Shown here: positions 34,124 to 44,000 of the stretch, piece by piece
Numbering within the stretch: position 1 is the stretch's first letter
Layout: each line of letters begins with the position of its first letter
Source of the DNA: Bacillota bacterium
GTDB lineage: Bacteria > Bacillota > Clostridia > Acetivibrionales > DSM-1351
Length of the DNA stretch: 64,000 nucleotides
Assembly: GCA_023409265.1 (NCBI GenBank)
Contig: JAEYHZ010000022.1
Coordinates: 62,001-126,000 of the forward strand
Reading direction: 5' to 3'
Notes under the pieces: generated by a model
The model's input: only the letters and a program-made list of their open reading frames with translations
What the model was told of the DNA's origin: nothing
Databases searched by the model: none
Program-made: the position numbers and the translations under genes

Positions 34124-35728
34124 TCAGTTAGCATTATTTAGTTTGTACTCTTTGGGGCTCATTCCCGCGTACTTGGTAAAAACATGTGTAAAATAGGCAG
34201 GGTCTTCAATACCCACCGCACAGGCAACCTCAAACACTTTGTTGGCCGGGTCTTTTAAAAGCTTTTTGGCGTGATCAATACGGTACTTGTTGATGGCATC
34301 AACTATGGATTCTCCTGTTTCCTTTTTGTACAACCGGCTGAGATAGCTGCTATTGACATGGATATGGTCAGCTATGGTCTGGAGACTGATATTCTTGTGG
34401 AAATTATCCCGTATGTATTTTTGTGTTTCCTGTATAAGATAGCTGAATTTTTTATCATTAGTTACTACCACCTGAGCAATACCTTCTATCAGTTGTTTTA
34501 AAATGGTTACCAGGCTTTGAATACTTCTGCTTGCCTGTATCCGTTTGTATACTTCAGGTTCACTGTCGGCAAGCTCGGGTGCGAACAGCTTGAAACCTGC
34601 AAGAAGCCTGTAACAATAGGAGGCGATGAGCATACAGGCTACCTTTATTTTTTCTATGGGCTCCTTGTTGCGTCTGTATTCCTCCAAGAGGATTTCAAGG
34701 CTTTTTATTGCTTCTGAGGGATTTTCCAGCTGAAGACTGTCCACAATCTTTTCAGCGAAATAATGGGGCTGTCCCGGTGATGAAGGAGCCGGTGTTGTGT
34801 TGGGCATGAAAACGGAAACATGATTGTCATTATAAAACCCGCCGTTTAATGCATCCTTGGCCTCCTGATAAGCAGCAGGCAGAGCCGGTACGTTTTGCTG
34901 CATTTGGCTTATTCCTATACTTATAGTAAAACGCATAAAACTGTCGGCCATAGCTAGAATTTCGTTGCAGGTCATGAGCAGGGTTTGTGTACAGAGAGCA
35001 ACATTGCGGCTTTTGAAGGAAATTATAGCTGCAAGCAAAGTTCTGTCCACTGCCACCGTATAGTGAGGATAGTTTTTAAAAGCCATGGAAAGGAGATTGC
35101 TCACCGATTGCATGAATTTATTATAATCCTCGGGGCTGATCAGGGAATTTTCGCTTGAAATACTGTGGATATCAAATAAAATAACAAAATAATTTTCAAT
35201 TTTTATCTCAAGCTCGGTCATTTTGTTTTGAATAAGCGAGTGATCCACAATGATTCCATTAAACACATCCTTGAAAAATTTCTCACAGATTTCAGAGAGC
35301 CGTAGATTGGCTTTTTGTTCCATGAGCTTTAATTTTTCATCCTTGTCCTTTTCCTGCCTGATCAAGGCCTTTGCTTTAGTAATGGCGTCAGGTATTTTTT
35401 CAGTAGGATTTGTTTTAATGATAAAATCGATTACATCATATTTTATAGCGGCCTGAGCATAGGAAAAGTCTGCAAAAGCCGTAAGAATGATAACTTTTAC
35501 AGAAGGATAATTTTCATGAATATATTTTGACAATTCAAGGCCATCCATTCCTGGCATCTTAATATCCGTAAGTACAATATCCACAGAATGGGAACTGAGC
35601 TTTTCCTTTGCCTCAATTCCGTTTTGAGCATCACAAACCACCTGGCAATCAAGAGCTTCCCAATTAACAAAGTATAAGAGTCCCTGTTTAATCACCGGTT
35701 CATCATCAACTATCATAATGTTATACAT
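34124..35728 (-). CDS. YesN-type response regulator with AraC DNA-binding domain
   Basis: A 534-residue regulator on the minus strand. The receiver domain starts MYNIMIVDDEPVIKQGLLYF and has phosphoacceptor Asp55 in LTDIKMPGMDG. The usual lysine after the final strand is replaced by the KTNPTEK turn. The C-terminal AraC domain (YIRDNFHKNISLQTIADHIH, then a second helix-turn-helix with IEDPAYFTHVFTKYAG) binds DNA. It starts 8 bases inside the end of its kinase gene. It faces the GH76 gene at one end, and its kinase gene diverges from the 38080 enzyme at the other, so it is the best candidate activator of the shared promoter module at 37694-38026 and 45484-45615. Confidence 0.9.
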   Translation of the reverse strand: MYNIMIVDDEPVIKQGLLYFVNWEALDCQVVCDAQNGIEAKEKLSSHSVDIVLTDIKMPGMDGLELSKYIHENYPSVKVIILTAFADFSYAQAAIKYDVIDFIIKTNPTEKIPDAITKAKALIRQEKDKDEKLKLMEQKANLRLSEICEKFFKDVFNGIIVDHSLIQNKMTELEIKIENYFVILFDIHSISSENSLISPEDYNKFMQSVSNLLSMAFKNYPHYTVAVDRTLLAAIISFKSRNVALCTQTLLMTCNEILAMADSFMRFTISIGISQMQQNVPALPAAYQEAKDALNGGFYNDNHVSVFMPNTTPAPSSPGQPHYFAEKIVDSLQLENPSEAIKSLEILLEEYRRNKEPIEKIKVACMLIASYCYRLLAGFKLFAPELADSEPEVYKRIQASRSIQSLVTILKQLIEGIAQVVVTNDKKFSYLIQETQKYIRDNFHKNISLQTIADHIHVNSSYLSRLYKKETGESIVDAINKYRIDHAKKLLKDPANKVFEVACAVGIEDPAYFTHVFTKYAGMSPKEYKLNNAN

Positions 35729-37556
35729 TATTTATTTCACTCCTGTCTACCGGAATATGTACTGTTACTTTCGAGCCTATATTGATATGGCTTTCAATCC
35801 GTATACCGTAAGCCTCTCCATACATCAGCTTGATTCTCTTATGAGAATTTATAAGGCCGATGCTGTTGTGTCCCTTCTTCCGCATGCTGATGGTTTCACT
35901 GCTGTCAAGGTTGATATTTGCGCTTTTAAAACCTGTACCGTCATCAGTGACTTCAATATATATGGATTCATTTTCCTTATAAATGTTCAGTTCAACAGTA
36001 CCCTTTCCCATTTTTTCCTCCAGTCCGTGAACAACGGCATTTTCTACAAGAGGTTCAATACTGAGCTTTGGAATTAGAAAGTCAAAAATACTTTCGTCGG
36101 AAACATGAATGGTATATTCGAGTTTGTCTTCAAACCTCATCTTTTGCAAATAAAGGTAAAACTCTATGAATTCCAGCTCCTGCCTTATGGGAACTTTGGC
36201 CTGACTGTTCGTATAGATACCGGCCTGCAGCAGTTCTGTAAGGGAGGTAACCATTTTATATACCGTCTCATCCTTTGACAGTCTGGCTTTATAGCCAATG
36301 GTAATAAGCGTGTTGAAAAGAAAATGCGGATTCATTTGAGACTGAAGGAATTTAAACTCTGTCTCTTTTATCAGCAGCTGCTTTTCATAAACCTGATTGA
36401 TCAGATACTTTATTTCATATGTCATATTGTTGAAGGTATTGCTGAGCAATTTAAGTTCCCTGTCTTTGTAAGCAGGCATTTTTATTTCATAATTCCCTAC
36501 CTTGACGTTATTAATGACCGAGAGAAAGTCTCTGATAAATCGCGTGAACCTGAGTGAAAGCAGGATTCCGGCAAAAATGGATACAAATATTATGACAAGG
36601 GTGATTACAATATAATTTCTCATACTGTCTGACAGTTTTGCCAAAACCTGATTCTTGGGAATTCCTGCTATAAAATTCAGACCGGTTCCACTTATTTTTC
36701 TATGAGCAACTAAATATGTGGTATTCCTCAGGGTAACCTCAGAAACGCCCGTATCGTTATTTAAACTCAGGATTGAGGGGTCAACATTTCCTCCAAGGAC
36801 ACTTCTGTCTGAACTGGAGTAGATTGTACCACGGTCATCGGTAATGTAAACCATTGAACCTGCAAAAGACAGAAGTTCTGCATATTTTTTATACAGTTCG
36901 TTTTCCTCGGTTCCGAAAATCATAACCAGTCTCTGTTTAGGATTATTGATGTTGGTAACAATTCGTGTAAAGTAAATGGTTCTATCTTTTAAAGAAGGGG
37001 GAAGTATTGTCTTACCCCTGATTTTACTTCCGCTGATTTTTTTATAAACATTGATATTGTTATTGTTTATCGGTTCGATATTCGGTGTGGATTTGAATAT
37101 GGAGCAATAGGAGTCTTCATTTAAAAATACATAGGCTGTGGAGATAAGGTTCATATCCCATGCATTGTTGAACATGAGGCTATACCTGAGGTCTTCTTCA
37201 ATAAGACTTTTATTGATGAAGAGGCTGTAGAAATCTCCATCAAAAGACGTATCACCTGAAGTCCAGGAGCGTATATTTTTATTTGATAAAAAATGAAGTG
37301 AAGTAGTATCGATTATCTTAAAGGAATTTTCTATATTTTCATTTGTCTGATGTATAAGCTGGTTCAGATTGTCATTAGCGTTTTTAGTAAGTACCGATGC
37401 CATGTTCCAATAAAAATAAAAGCCGACAATGGACATTGGGAGCAGAAGTAGAAGAACTATTGCCAATGTAATTTTATGTCTGATGGGTGCTCTTTGAATG
37501 TATTGTATTATCTGCAATTTATGTCCGGGCTTAAATAGTCTCTTGAGATTACTCAT
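35721..37556 (-). CDS. YesM-type sensor histidine kinase
   Basis: A 611-residue sensor. It has an N-terminal basic stretch and a membrane helix at about 28-50, an extracellular domain of some 240 residues, and a second helix near 305-328 followed by a HAMP linker. Phosphoacceptor His411 is in QMNPHFLFN, and the ATP-binding domain has VENAVVHGLEE and a DDGTGF lid. It ends over the start of its response regulator. It diverges from the 2403-residue SLH enzyme gene, with a 520-base shared control region. Typical LytS/YesM arrangement; the signal is probably a glycan fragment bound outside the membrane. Confidence 0.9.
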   Translation of the reverse strand: MSNLKRLFKPGHKLQIIQYIQRAPIRHKITLAIVLLLLLPMSIVGFYFYWNMASVLTKNANDNLNQLIHQTNENIENSFKIIDTTSLHFLSNKNIRSWTSGDTSFDGDFYSLFINKSLIEEDLRYSLMFNNAWDMNLISTAYVFLNEDSYCSIFKSTPNIEPINNNNINVYKKISGSKIRGKTILPPSLKDRTIYFTRIVTNINNPKQRLVMIFGTEENELYKKYAELLSFAGSMVYITDDRGTIYSSSDRSVLGGNVDPSILSLNNDTGVSEVTLRNTTYLVAHRKISGTGLNFIAGIPKNQVLAKLSDSMRNYIVITLVIIFVSIFAGILLSLRFTRFIRDFLSVINNVKVGNYEIKMPAYKDRELKLLSNTFNNMTYEIKYLINQVYEKQLLIKETEFKFLQSQMNPHFLFNTLITIGYKARLSKDETVYKMVTSLTELLQAGIYTNSQAKVPIRQELEFIEFYLYLQKMRFEDKLEYTIHVSDESIFDFLIPKLSIEPLVENAVVHGLEEKMGKGTVELNIYKENESIYIEVTDDGTGFKSANINLDSSETISMRKKGHNSIGLINSHKRIKLMYGEAYGIRIESHINIGSKVTVHIPVDRSEINNV

Positions 37557-37693
37557 TAGAAATTTTCCAACTCCTTATTTATAGCGTGTGAATACACAAT
37601 ACATTATAATATATATATCAACCATATAATTCTACATAATTCTACAAAATATTTTATATTCCTTCAATAGAAAAATATGAAGTCAATAAAATT

Positions 37694-37719
37694 ATACAAT
37701 AGTAAAGATATTACAATTA
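37694..37719. promoter_or_regulatory. 26-base exact repeat, copy A (also at 45484-45509)
   Basis: The block starts ATACAATAGT, continues AAAGATATTA, and ends CAATTA. It contains two TACAAT-like direct repeats 16-17 bases apart. An exact second copy lies 7.8 kb away, upstream of the GH65 transporter operon. A match of this length in non-coding DNA beside two promoters that share other elements is unlikely to be chance. Likely a regulator site. Confidence 0.6.
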
Positions 37720-37966
37720 AATTAACATTTATGGATAATGCTTCAGCAGCGGGTCATTTTACCGTCTATCTCATTACTGACCAAAACTGACCAATAACAT
37801 GAAATCATGTTTGTGATTTACCTGAAAAATTAAGTATCATAATTATGCGAGTTCAACATAACCCAACAAATTCCTTTAGAAATTCGTAAGTAGTAAAAAA
37901 AACTAAAGAATTCTCAAAATAATACAAGTTGAATTGATTGGGTTGAGCTAAAGACTGAATATAGCA

Positions 37967-38026
37967 AAATATCACAAGAACATGTACTTAATTTTCATTA
38001 ACTATATACAAGATAGACAATATACT
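37967..38026 (+). promoter_or_regulatory. Promoter of the 2403-residue SLH enzyme with upstream activator-like block
   Basis: A 20-base block (37967-37986, AAATATCACAAGAACATGTA) sits 11 bases upstream of -35 TTAACT (37998-38003). A 17-bp spacer leads to -10 TATACT (38021-38026). The same order, block (two mismatches), 11-bp gap, TTAACT and 17-bp spacer occur at 45556-45615. The poor -35 and identical spacing of the upstream block fit an activator-dependent promoter. Confidence 0.7.
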
Positions 38027-38079
38027 AAATGTAACATTTCATAAAAATAAAGTCTTTAAAAATTTTAATGGAGGAAAAA

Positions 38080-41000
38080 ATGTTAAAGAAAACTATTTTA
38101 AAAATGGTTTCGGCAGTACTATGTGTTTGTATGTTACTTTCGGCTGTAATTCAAAGCGGAATAACATATGCTGCCGGAAATGATGTAAGCCTTGTTATTG
38201 ACGAAAGTCAAATAAGTGGTCAGTATAACCTTGATCTGACGCAGGTTGGAGATATTGATTGGATGCATTTTAAAGGTAACGGCTCGGGAGGGGTTATCGA
38301 GGTTAGTAAAGCAACTACTCCGGGCGCCATATCATTTGATATACTCCCAAATTCAGTCCCAGAGGGTAAAGTCAGTAATGGCGATCCAGACCGTGTGGCA
38401 AACAACTGGACTGACGGAATGGCAGGTTATGAATCAGGTGTAGATGATACCGGGTTTGCTGTTTTATTACCACCAGTGGGTATGAGAGGTCAAGGTACCT
38501 GCAGTGATAATGTAGGTTGGAATTTTTCTGCGGCTTCACAGCCTGTAGAGACTTCTGTTATATTCACTGTTGGGCTTTGGCAGGCAAATGTAGATGTAAA
38601 CTTCTACATGGATGGTATGCCAGCTGATACCAAAAGTATATCTGCTGGTGGCAGCGCACAAACATATAAATATCAGGTGACGGTACCTGCAAACAAGGAA
38701 TTGAGGGTTGAAGGTATACAAACAGATATTTTATGGCAGGATGGCAATTCTTCAATCTCAAGTATAGCTGTAGGTACTGCTGGAACGGGAGGCACAAAAA
38801 CCCTAAATATTTTACAAAACCAGGTGAGCGGCGAAGGTGAAATTAACCTTTCATCTGCTGGAAATGTTGACTGGCTGCATTTAAAAGGCGACAGTTCTGC
38901 AAATATTGTACAAATAAAGAAAGCGACTTCTCCGGGTACAATTTCTTTTGAGAAATTATCAAATACCGGTACTGAGGGCAAAGTAGATAATGGTGACGCA
39001 GACCATATGGCCTATACCTGGAATGACGGTATGGCAGGGTACGAAATCGGCAGCAGGGATACAGGATTTGGTGTTTTCTTCCCGGCAAGCAATAGAGGCC
39101 CTGCTACCTGGGGGAATGATGTAGGTTGTACTTTTACGGTAGCGGCACAGCCAAAGGAATCAACTGTAGTATTTAGCTTGGGACTTTGGCAGGCAAAAGT
39201 AGATGTTAAATTTTATGTGGATGGTGCACTGTATGATACCAAAACCATATCTGCAGGTGGCACCTCTCAGGTATATAAATATGAGGTAAATGTACCTGCA
39301 AGCACTGTACTGAAGGTTGAAGGAATACAAAAACAGACTTTGGATCAGTGGGGTAATTTTTCACTTTCAGGTATAGCGGTTGGCAGTGAAATGGCTATTG
39401 ATAAGACACCATTACAGAACCTGTATAATGGAGTTAAGGATTTAGTTCAGGGTTCGTACACAGATACAACATGGACGGTTTTTGATAATGCAAGAACTGC
39501 TGCAAAAGCTGTTCTTGACGATCCTTCTGCAACACAGTCTGCAATTGACAGTGCAAAAACTGCATTGGTACAGGCACAGAGTGCCCTTGAGTACAATACA
39601 AATGAACTGGGCATTACACAAAGCCAGATGAGTGGTGTGTTTGCCATTGATCTGACTGCAGTTGGAAATGTTGACTGGCTGCATTTGAAAGGAAACGGCT
39701 CAAATGGCATTATACAGATTAAGAAGAATACTCAGAACGCCATTTCATTCAGTGCACTTGCCAATACTGTCCCAGAGGGGAAAGAGGTTAATGGTGATGC
39801 CAACCATGCTTCTGCATCATGGACAGATGGAATGACAGGTTATGAATCATTAGCCAATGATACCGGCTTCGGTGTTTTCCTGCCTTTACCGGATGATAGA
39901 AATGCCGGTGCCTGCAGGGAAAATGTAGGCTGGAACTTTTCTGTAGCAGCACAACCCACTCAAACAACCGTAGTATTCAGTACGGGAATCTGGCAGGCAA
40001 AAACAGATGTAAACTTCTATCTGGATGGTAATTATGCTGCTACCAAACGTATGGAGGCAGGCGGTACTGCTCAGGTATTCAAATATCAGGTTGTCGTTCC
40101 GGCAAATAAAGTGCTTAAGGTTGAGGGGTTACAAAAATATAAAAATGCACGGGATGGTAACTCTTCACTATCAAACATAGCAGTAAGCACCAAAGAAATT
40201 GCTGACAAGTCATCTTTACAAGCTCTTTATGATGAATTTGGCGGAATAACCAAAAGCTATTTTACAGATGATTCATGGGATAAATTTAATAATGCAAAAA
40301 TTGCGGCACTAGGAATTCTAGAAAAAATTGACGCGACACAGGCCGAGGTTGATACTGCAAAAGCAGCACTTTTACAAGCCCAGAATGAGCTTGTAAAAAA
40401 AGACACAAATGTGATGATAGACTATACAAGCGATCAAAGAGGTTTAAGTTATGCCCTGGGTAATCTTGTTGATCAACAGGACAGGTATCAGACCTTTACA
40501 TCCGGTGAAGCTTTCAGAATGGAATATGTTCAGCTTGGATTGACAAAGGCATCAGATGACGGAAGTGATCTGGTGGTAAAGCTGTATGCTACAGATAGCA
40601 ATGGGCTGCCCGCCGGAGCTGTACTTGCACAAACTACCGTCAGCAAAAAAGATGTTGTAAGCGGAGGGCTAACCACAGTCAAGCTTGGATATGACATAAG
40701 TGCAAATATAAGATATGCAATTGATGTAACTCAGACTACTCTTCAGGACGGCATTTATTGCTGGACAGTTATGCCTAAAAATTATTATACAAAAAATGAG
40801 TTTTACGGTAAGACTGTATCTGGAAAATTTGTACCTGAAGCGTGGCTTGGAACAGGTTTGATAAAAATTATAAAAAAGGTTAGCGTTGATAGAAGTGCAT
40901 TGGAAGCTTTGGTATCCGAGATAAGCAACTGTAATGAAAAAATTTATACGGTGGAATCCTGGCTGGCTTTAGCAGGTGCAGTGGAATCTGCAAGAAATTG

Positions 41001-44000
41001 CCTGAATAACTTCGATGCTTCTCAGCAGGAAATTGATGCTGAAACCGGAAAACTTCAAGTTGCAAAAGGTAATTTAGTTACAAATATAAATACATCAGAT
41101 TTTAATGCTTTCATTTCAAGTTTTGATAATGTGGCGGTTAAGGGCTACACTGATGCTTCTGTAGCAGTATTAACAGGTTCAATTGCAAATGCAAAACAAT
41201 TGAGCAGCAGTGCTTCCGACGATGAGAAGCTGCAGGCCTACGCCGCTGTTCTGAATGCTATTGCAAAACTTCAGGTTTCAGGGGAATATTCATCAAAAAC
41301 AGATGGCGGGTTAACCGGTTCCTTTGGTTTTGAAAGTGATATGAATGCGCCCATTGCGTTTATTGATGGCTCCTTTAAGCTGGCCAGCAGAGGAAATCTG
41401 ATGATCAGATTCGGTGTGGCAGGCCTTAAGGAAAAAGGTGTTTCAATAGATTGGTACAATAGGGACGGATATTTGCCCTGCTATGTAAGTGAGTATATGG
41501 TAGATAATGTTACATATAAAATTGAAGAGTTCGCCAATAAGCATATTATTGATGGCAACCCTGTGGAAGTTGCGTATGCAAAAATGACGGCAACAAACAA
41601 TTCAGGTGAGAAACGATTGCTTCCTGTTGTTTCAAAGGAATTACTGCCTTTGAATGAAGCAGCTGAATCTTCATTTGTTATTCATGATGGAGAAACAGTT
41701 GTAAGAGAATACGCAATTAAAGCCGATAGATTTGAAAATGAGGGGCATACTGGGAATCAGCATGAAGTATTGCCTAAAGTAGAATTCCCAACTGACCAGA
41801 AGATTATCGAAGCCGCAAGGAGTGTCGCAGAGACAGGTAAAGAAAGTATTTTTGAAAATAACTATACTGCCATGAAGACTTACTGGGATACCAGACTTGC
41901 AGGAATAATAGATATAAAGCTGCCCAACAGCAAGGATGCAGGTAATAGGGACAGTTTGATAAACGCTTATAAGGCAGGATATATCTATACTCTTATTATC
42001 AAAGATAACACATTCCTGCATGTTGGTGAAAATGGCTATGACAGACTGTTTTCACATGATACAATCGGAATATTGCAGTCGCTTATAACAGCAGGTGATT
42101 TCAAGGACGCAAAAAATTATCTTGAGAGTGTTCCGATGACCGGAGGTATAAACATTGAAAACGGAAAGGTAGATCCTGATTTATACTGGGATGCAAACTG
42201 GAAATTGCCATGGGCATATTCTGTATATTTAAGCAAAACGGGAGATATTGATTACATAAAAGCAAAATTTGAAGGTGTAATTAAAAAAATGGCTCATTCT
42301 ATTCATGACGACCGTACAGGTGCAAACCATGACGGAATTATGAAAAGCACCCTGGCCATTGATTCCTACGGCCAATGGACAGTTGATGACCAGGCTGCAC
42401 TTATGGGGCTTATAGCGTATAAATATATCTGTAATGAATTGGCTATAAAGGAAACTGACCAGAACAAAAAAGAGTATTATTTAACAGAAGTTCAGTGGGC
42501 AAATGCAGAATACGACAGTTTGTTAAAGGTCGTAACGGAGACCCTGGAAAATACAATTAACAGTAATAACTTAAACTATATTCCGGCTTCAATAGTTGAA
42601 CCCAACACTAAAAACAGATGTAATGATGTCAGAGATGCGAACTGGGCATCAATGCTGTTATTCGGATCATTCCCCTGGGATGGGCATCTATATGGTGCAG
42701 ATCAAACCAAGGCAGGAGCCAATATAGATATGATCGACCAGACTTATGCATACGGCATTGAAAGGCGTAAAAACCTGCCGGAAGCTTCACCCTATAATTT
42801 TGGAGGTTATCCTCACGGTTTTTATTCAAGCGCCTACAATGCAGGCTACGGTATAGCTGCACTTCGTGGTGAAGCTTACAGAGATATGGGAATAAAAGCT
42901 TATGAATTTCAGATAAACAGTGCCATGGGCTCGCCCTTTGGCTGGTGGGAAGGTGTAGGACCAACAAATTATCCTGAACAGGAACCCACAACTCCGCTTT
43001 GGAATCGTGATAATGCAGCAGGAGGCGGTGGTTCCAACCAGCACATGTGGGGACAGGCAACAGCTTCCAAAGTCTTGTATGATGCACTTATAGCTGAAAG
43101 AATTTTCAATGATAATAAAAATGCGGAAATAATTATTGGACGTGGTATTCCTAAGGAATGGGTAACAAATGCCATTACTGGAAATAACATAGTTGCAGCA
43201 GTAGACAATTATCCAGTTCTTCAAGGCGGTAGAGCCGGATATACAATCGAAAGAAACGGCAGCAAGCTAAAAATAACTTTGAACTGCGATAAGGGAAATT
43301 CCAAAGTCGATGCAAATACTGTAGAACAATGGAGTATTCAGCTTCCATCTATGGTAAACAATATCTCATCTGTTTCTGCCGGAGTAGTGGACAATGCCAA
43401 TGGTATTGTTACAGTTCCAATAGATACAAAGGAAGTTACAATTGTTCTGACAGATTTATTAGGAAGCTCGGTGACAATAGATACAACAGCATTACCAAAC
43501 GGTAAGGTTGGGTCAGCATATTCAAGTGCATTAGCAGCAACAGGCGGAACATCGCCTTACACCTGGAGTGCTGACGGACTTCCACCAGGGTTGTCAATCA
43601 CAAATGTAGGAGTGATAGAAGGTACTCCATCTGCAGCAGGTACTTTTAGTGTTGACTTAAAGGTTCAGGACAGCAGCAATCCAGTGTTAAGTAACAGTTT
43701 AACTTTAAGTATTACAATAGCGCCTGAAGATGATCCAGGAAGCCCGGTGTTAATAGATACAACAACATTACCAAACGGTAAGGTTGGGACAGCATATTCC
43801 AGTGCATTAGCCGCAACAGGCGGAACATTGCCTTACACCTGGAGTGCTGAAGGACTCCCAACAGGGTTATCAATCACAAATGCGGGAGTGATAGAAGGTA
43901 CTCCTACTGCAGCAGGTACTTTTAAGGTTAACTTAAAGATCCAAGACAGCAGTAATCCTGTATTAAATGACAGTAAAACTTTAAGTATTACTATAGCACC

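Larger units (their letters stand above)
37557..38079. promoter_or_regulatory. Divergent control region between the third sensor kinase and the 2403-residue SLH enzyme
   Basis: A 523-base AT-rich gap with no gene. It holds a 26-base block at 37694-37719 repeated exactly at 45484-45509; a 10-base-spaced direct repeat ACTGACCAA at 37776 and 37786; a palindrome ACATGA-AA-TCATGT at 37797-37810; and a promoter with an upstream 20-base block at 37967-38026. The pattern suggests several binding sites for one or two activators. Confidence 0.6.

Noticed and set aside
42629..43224. Minus-strand ORFs of 132-152 residues inside the 2403-residue enzyme gene
   Set aside because: Fully contained in a long, well-supported reading frame and rich in His/Cys/Trp as expected of antisense translation.
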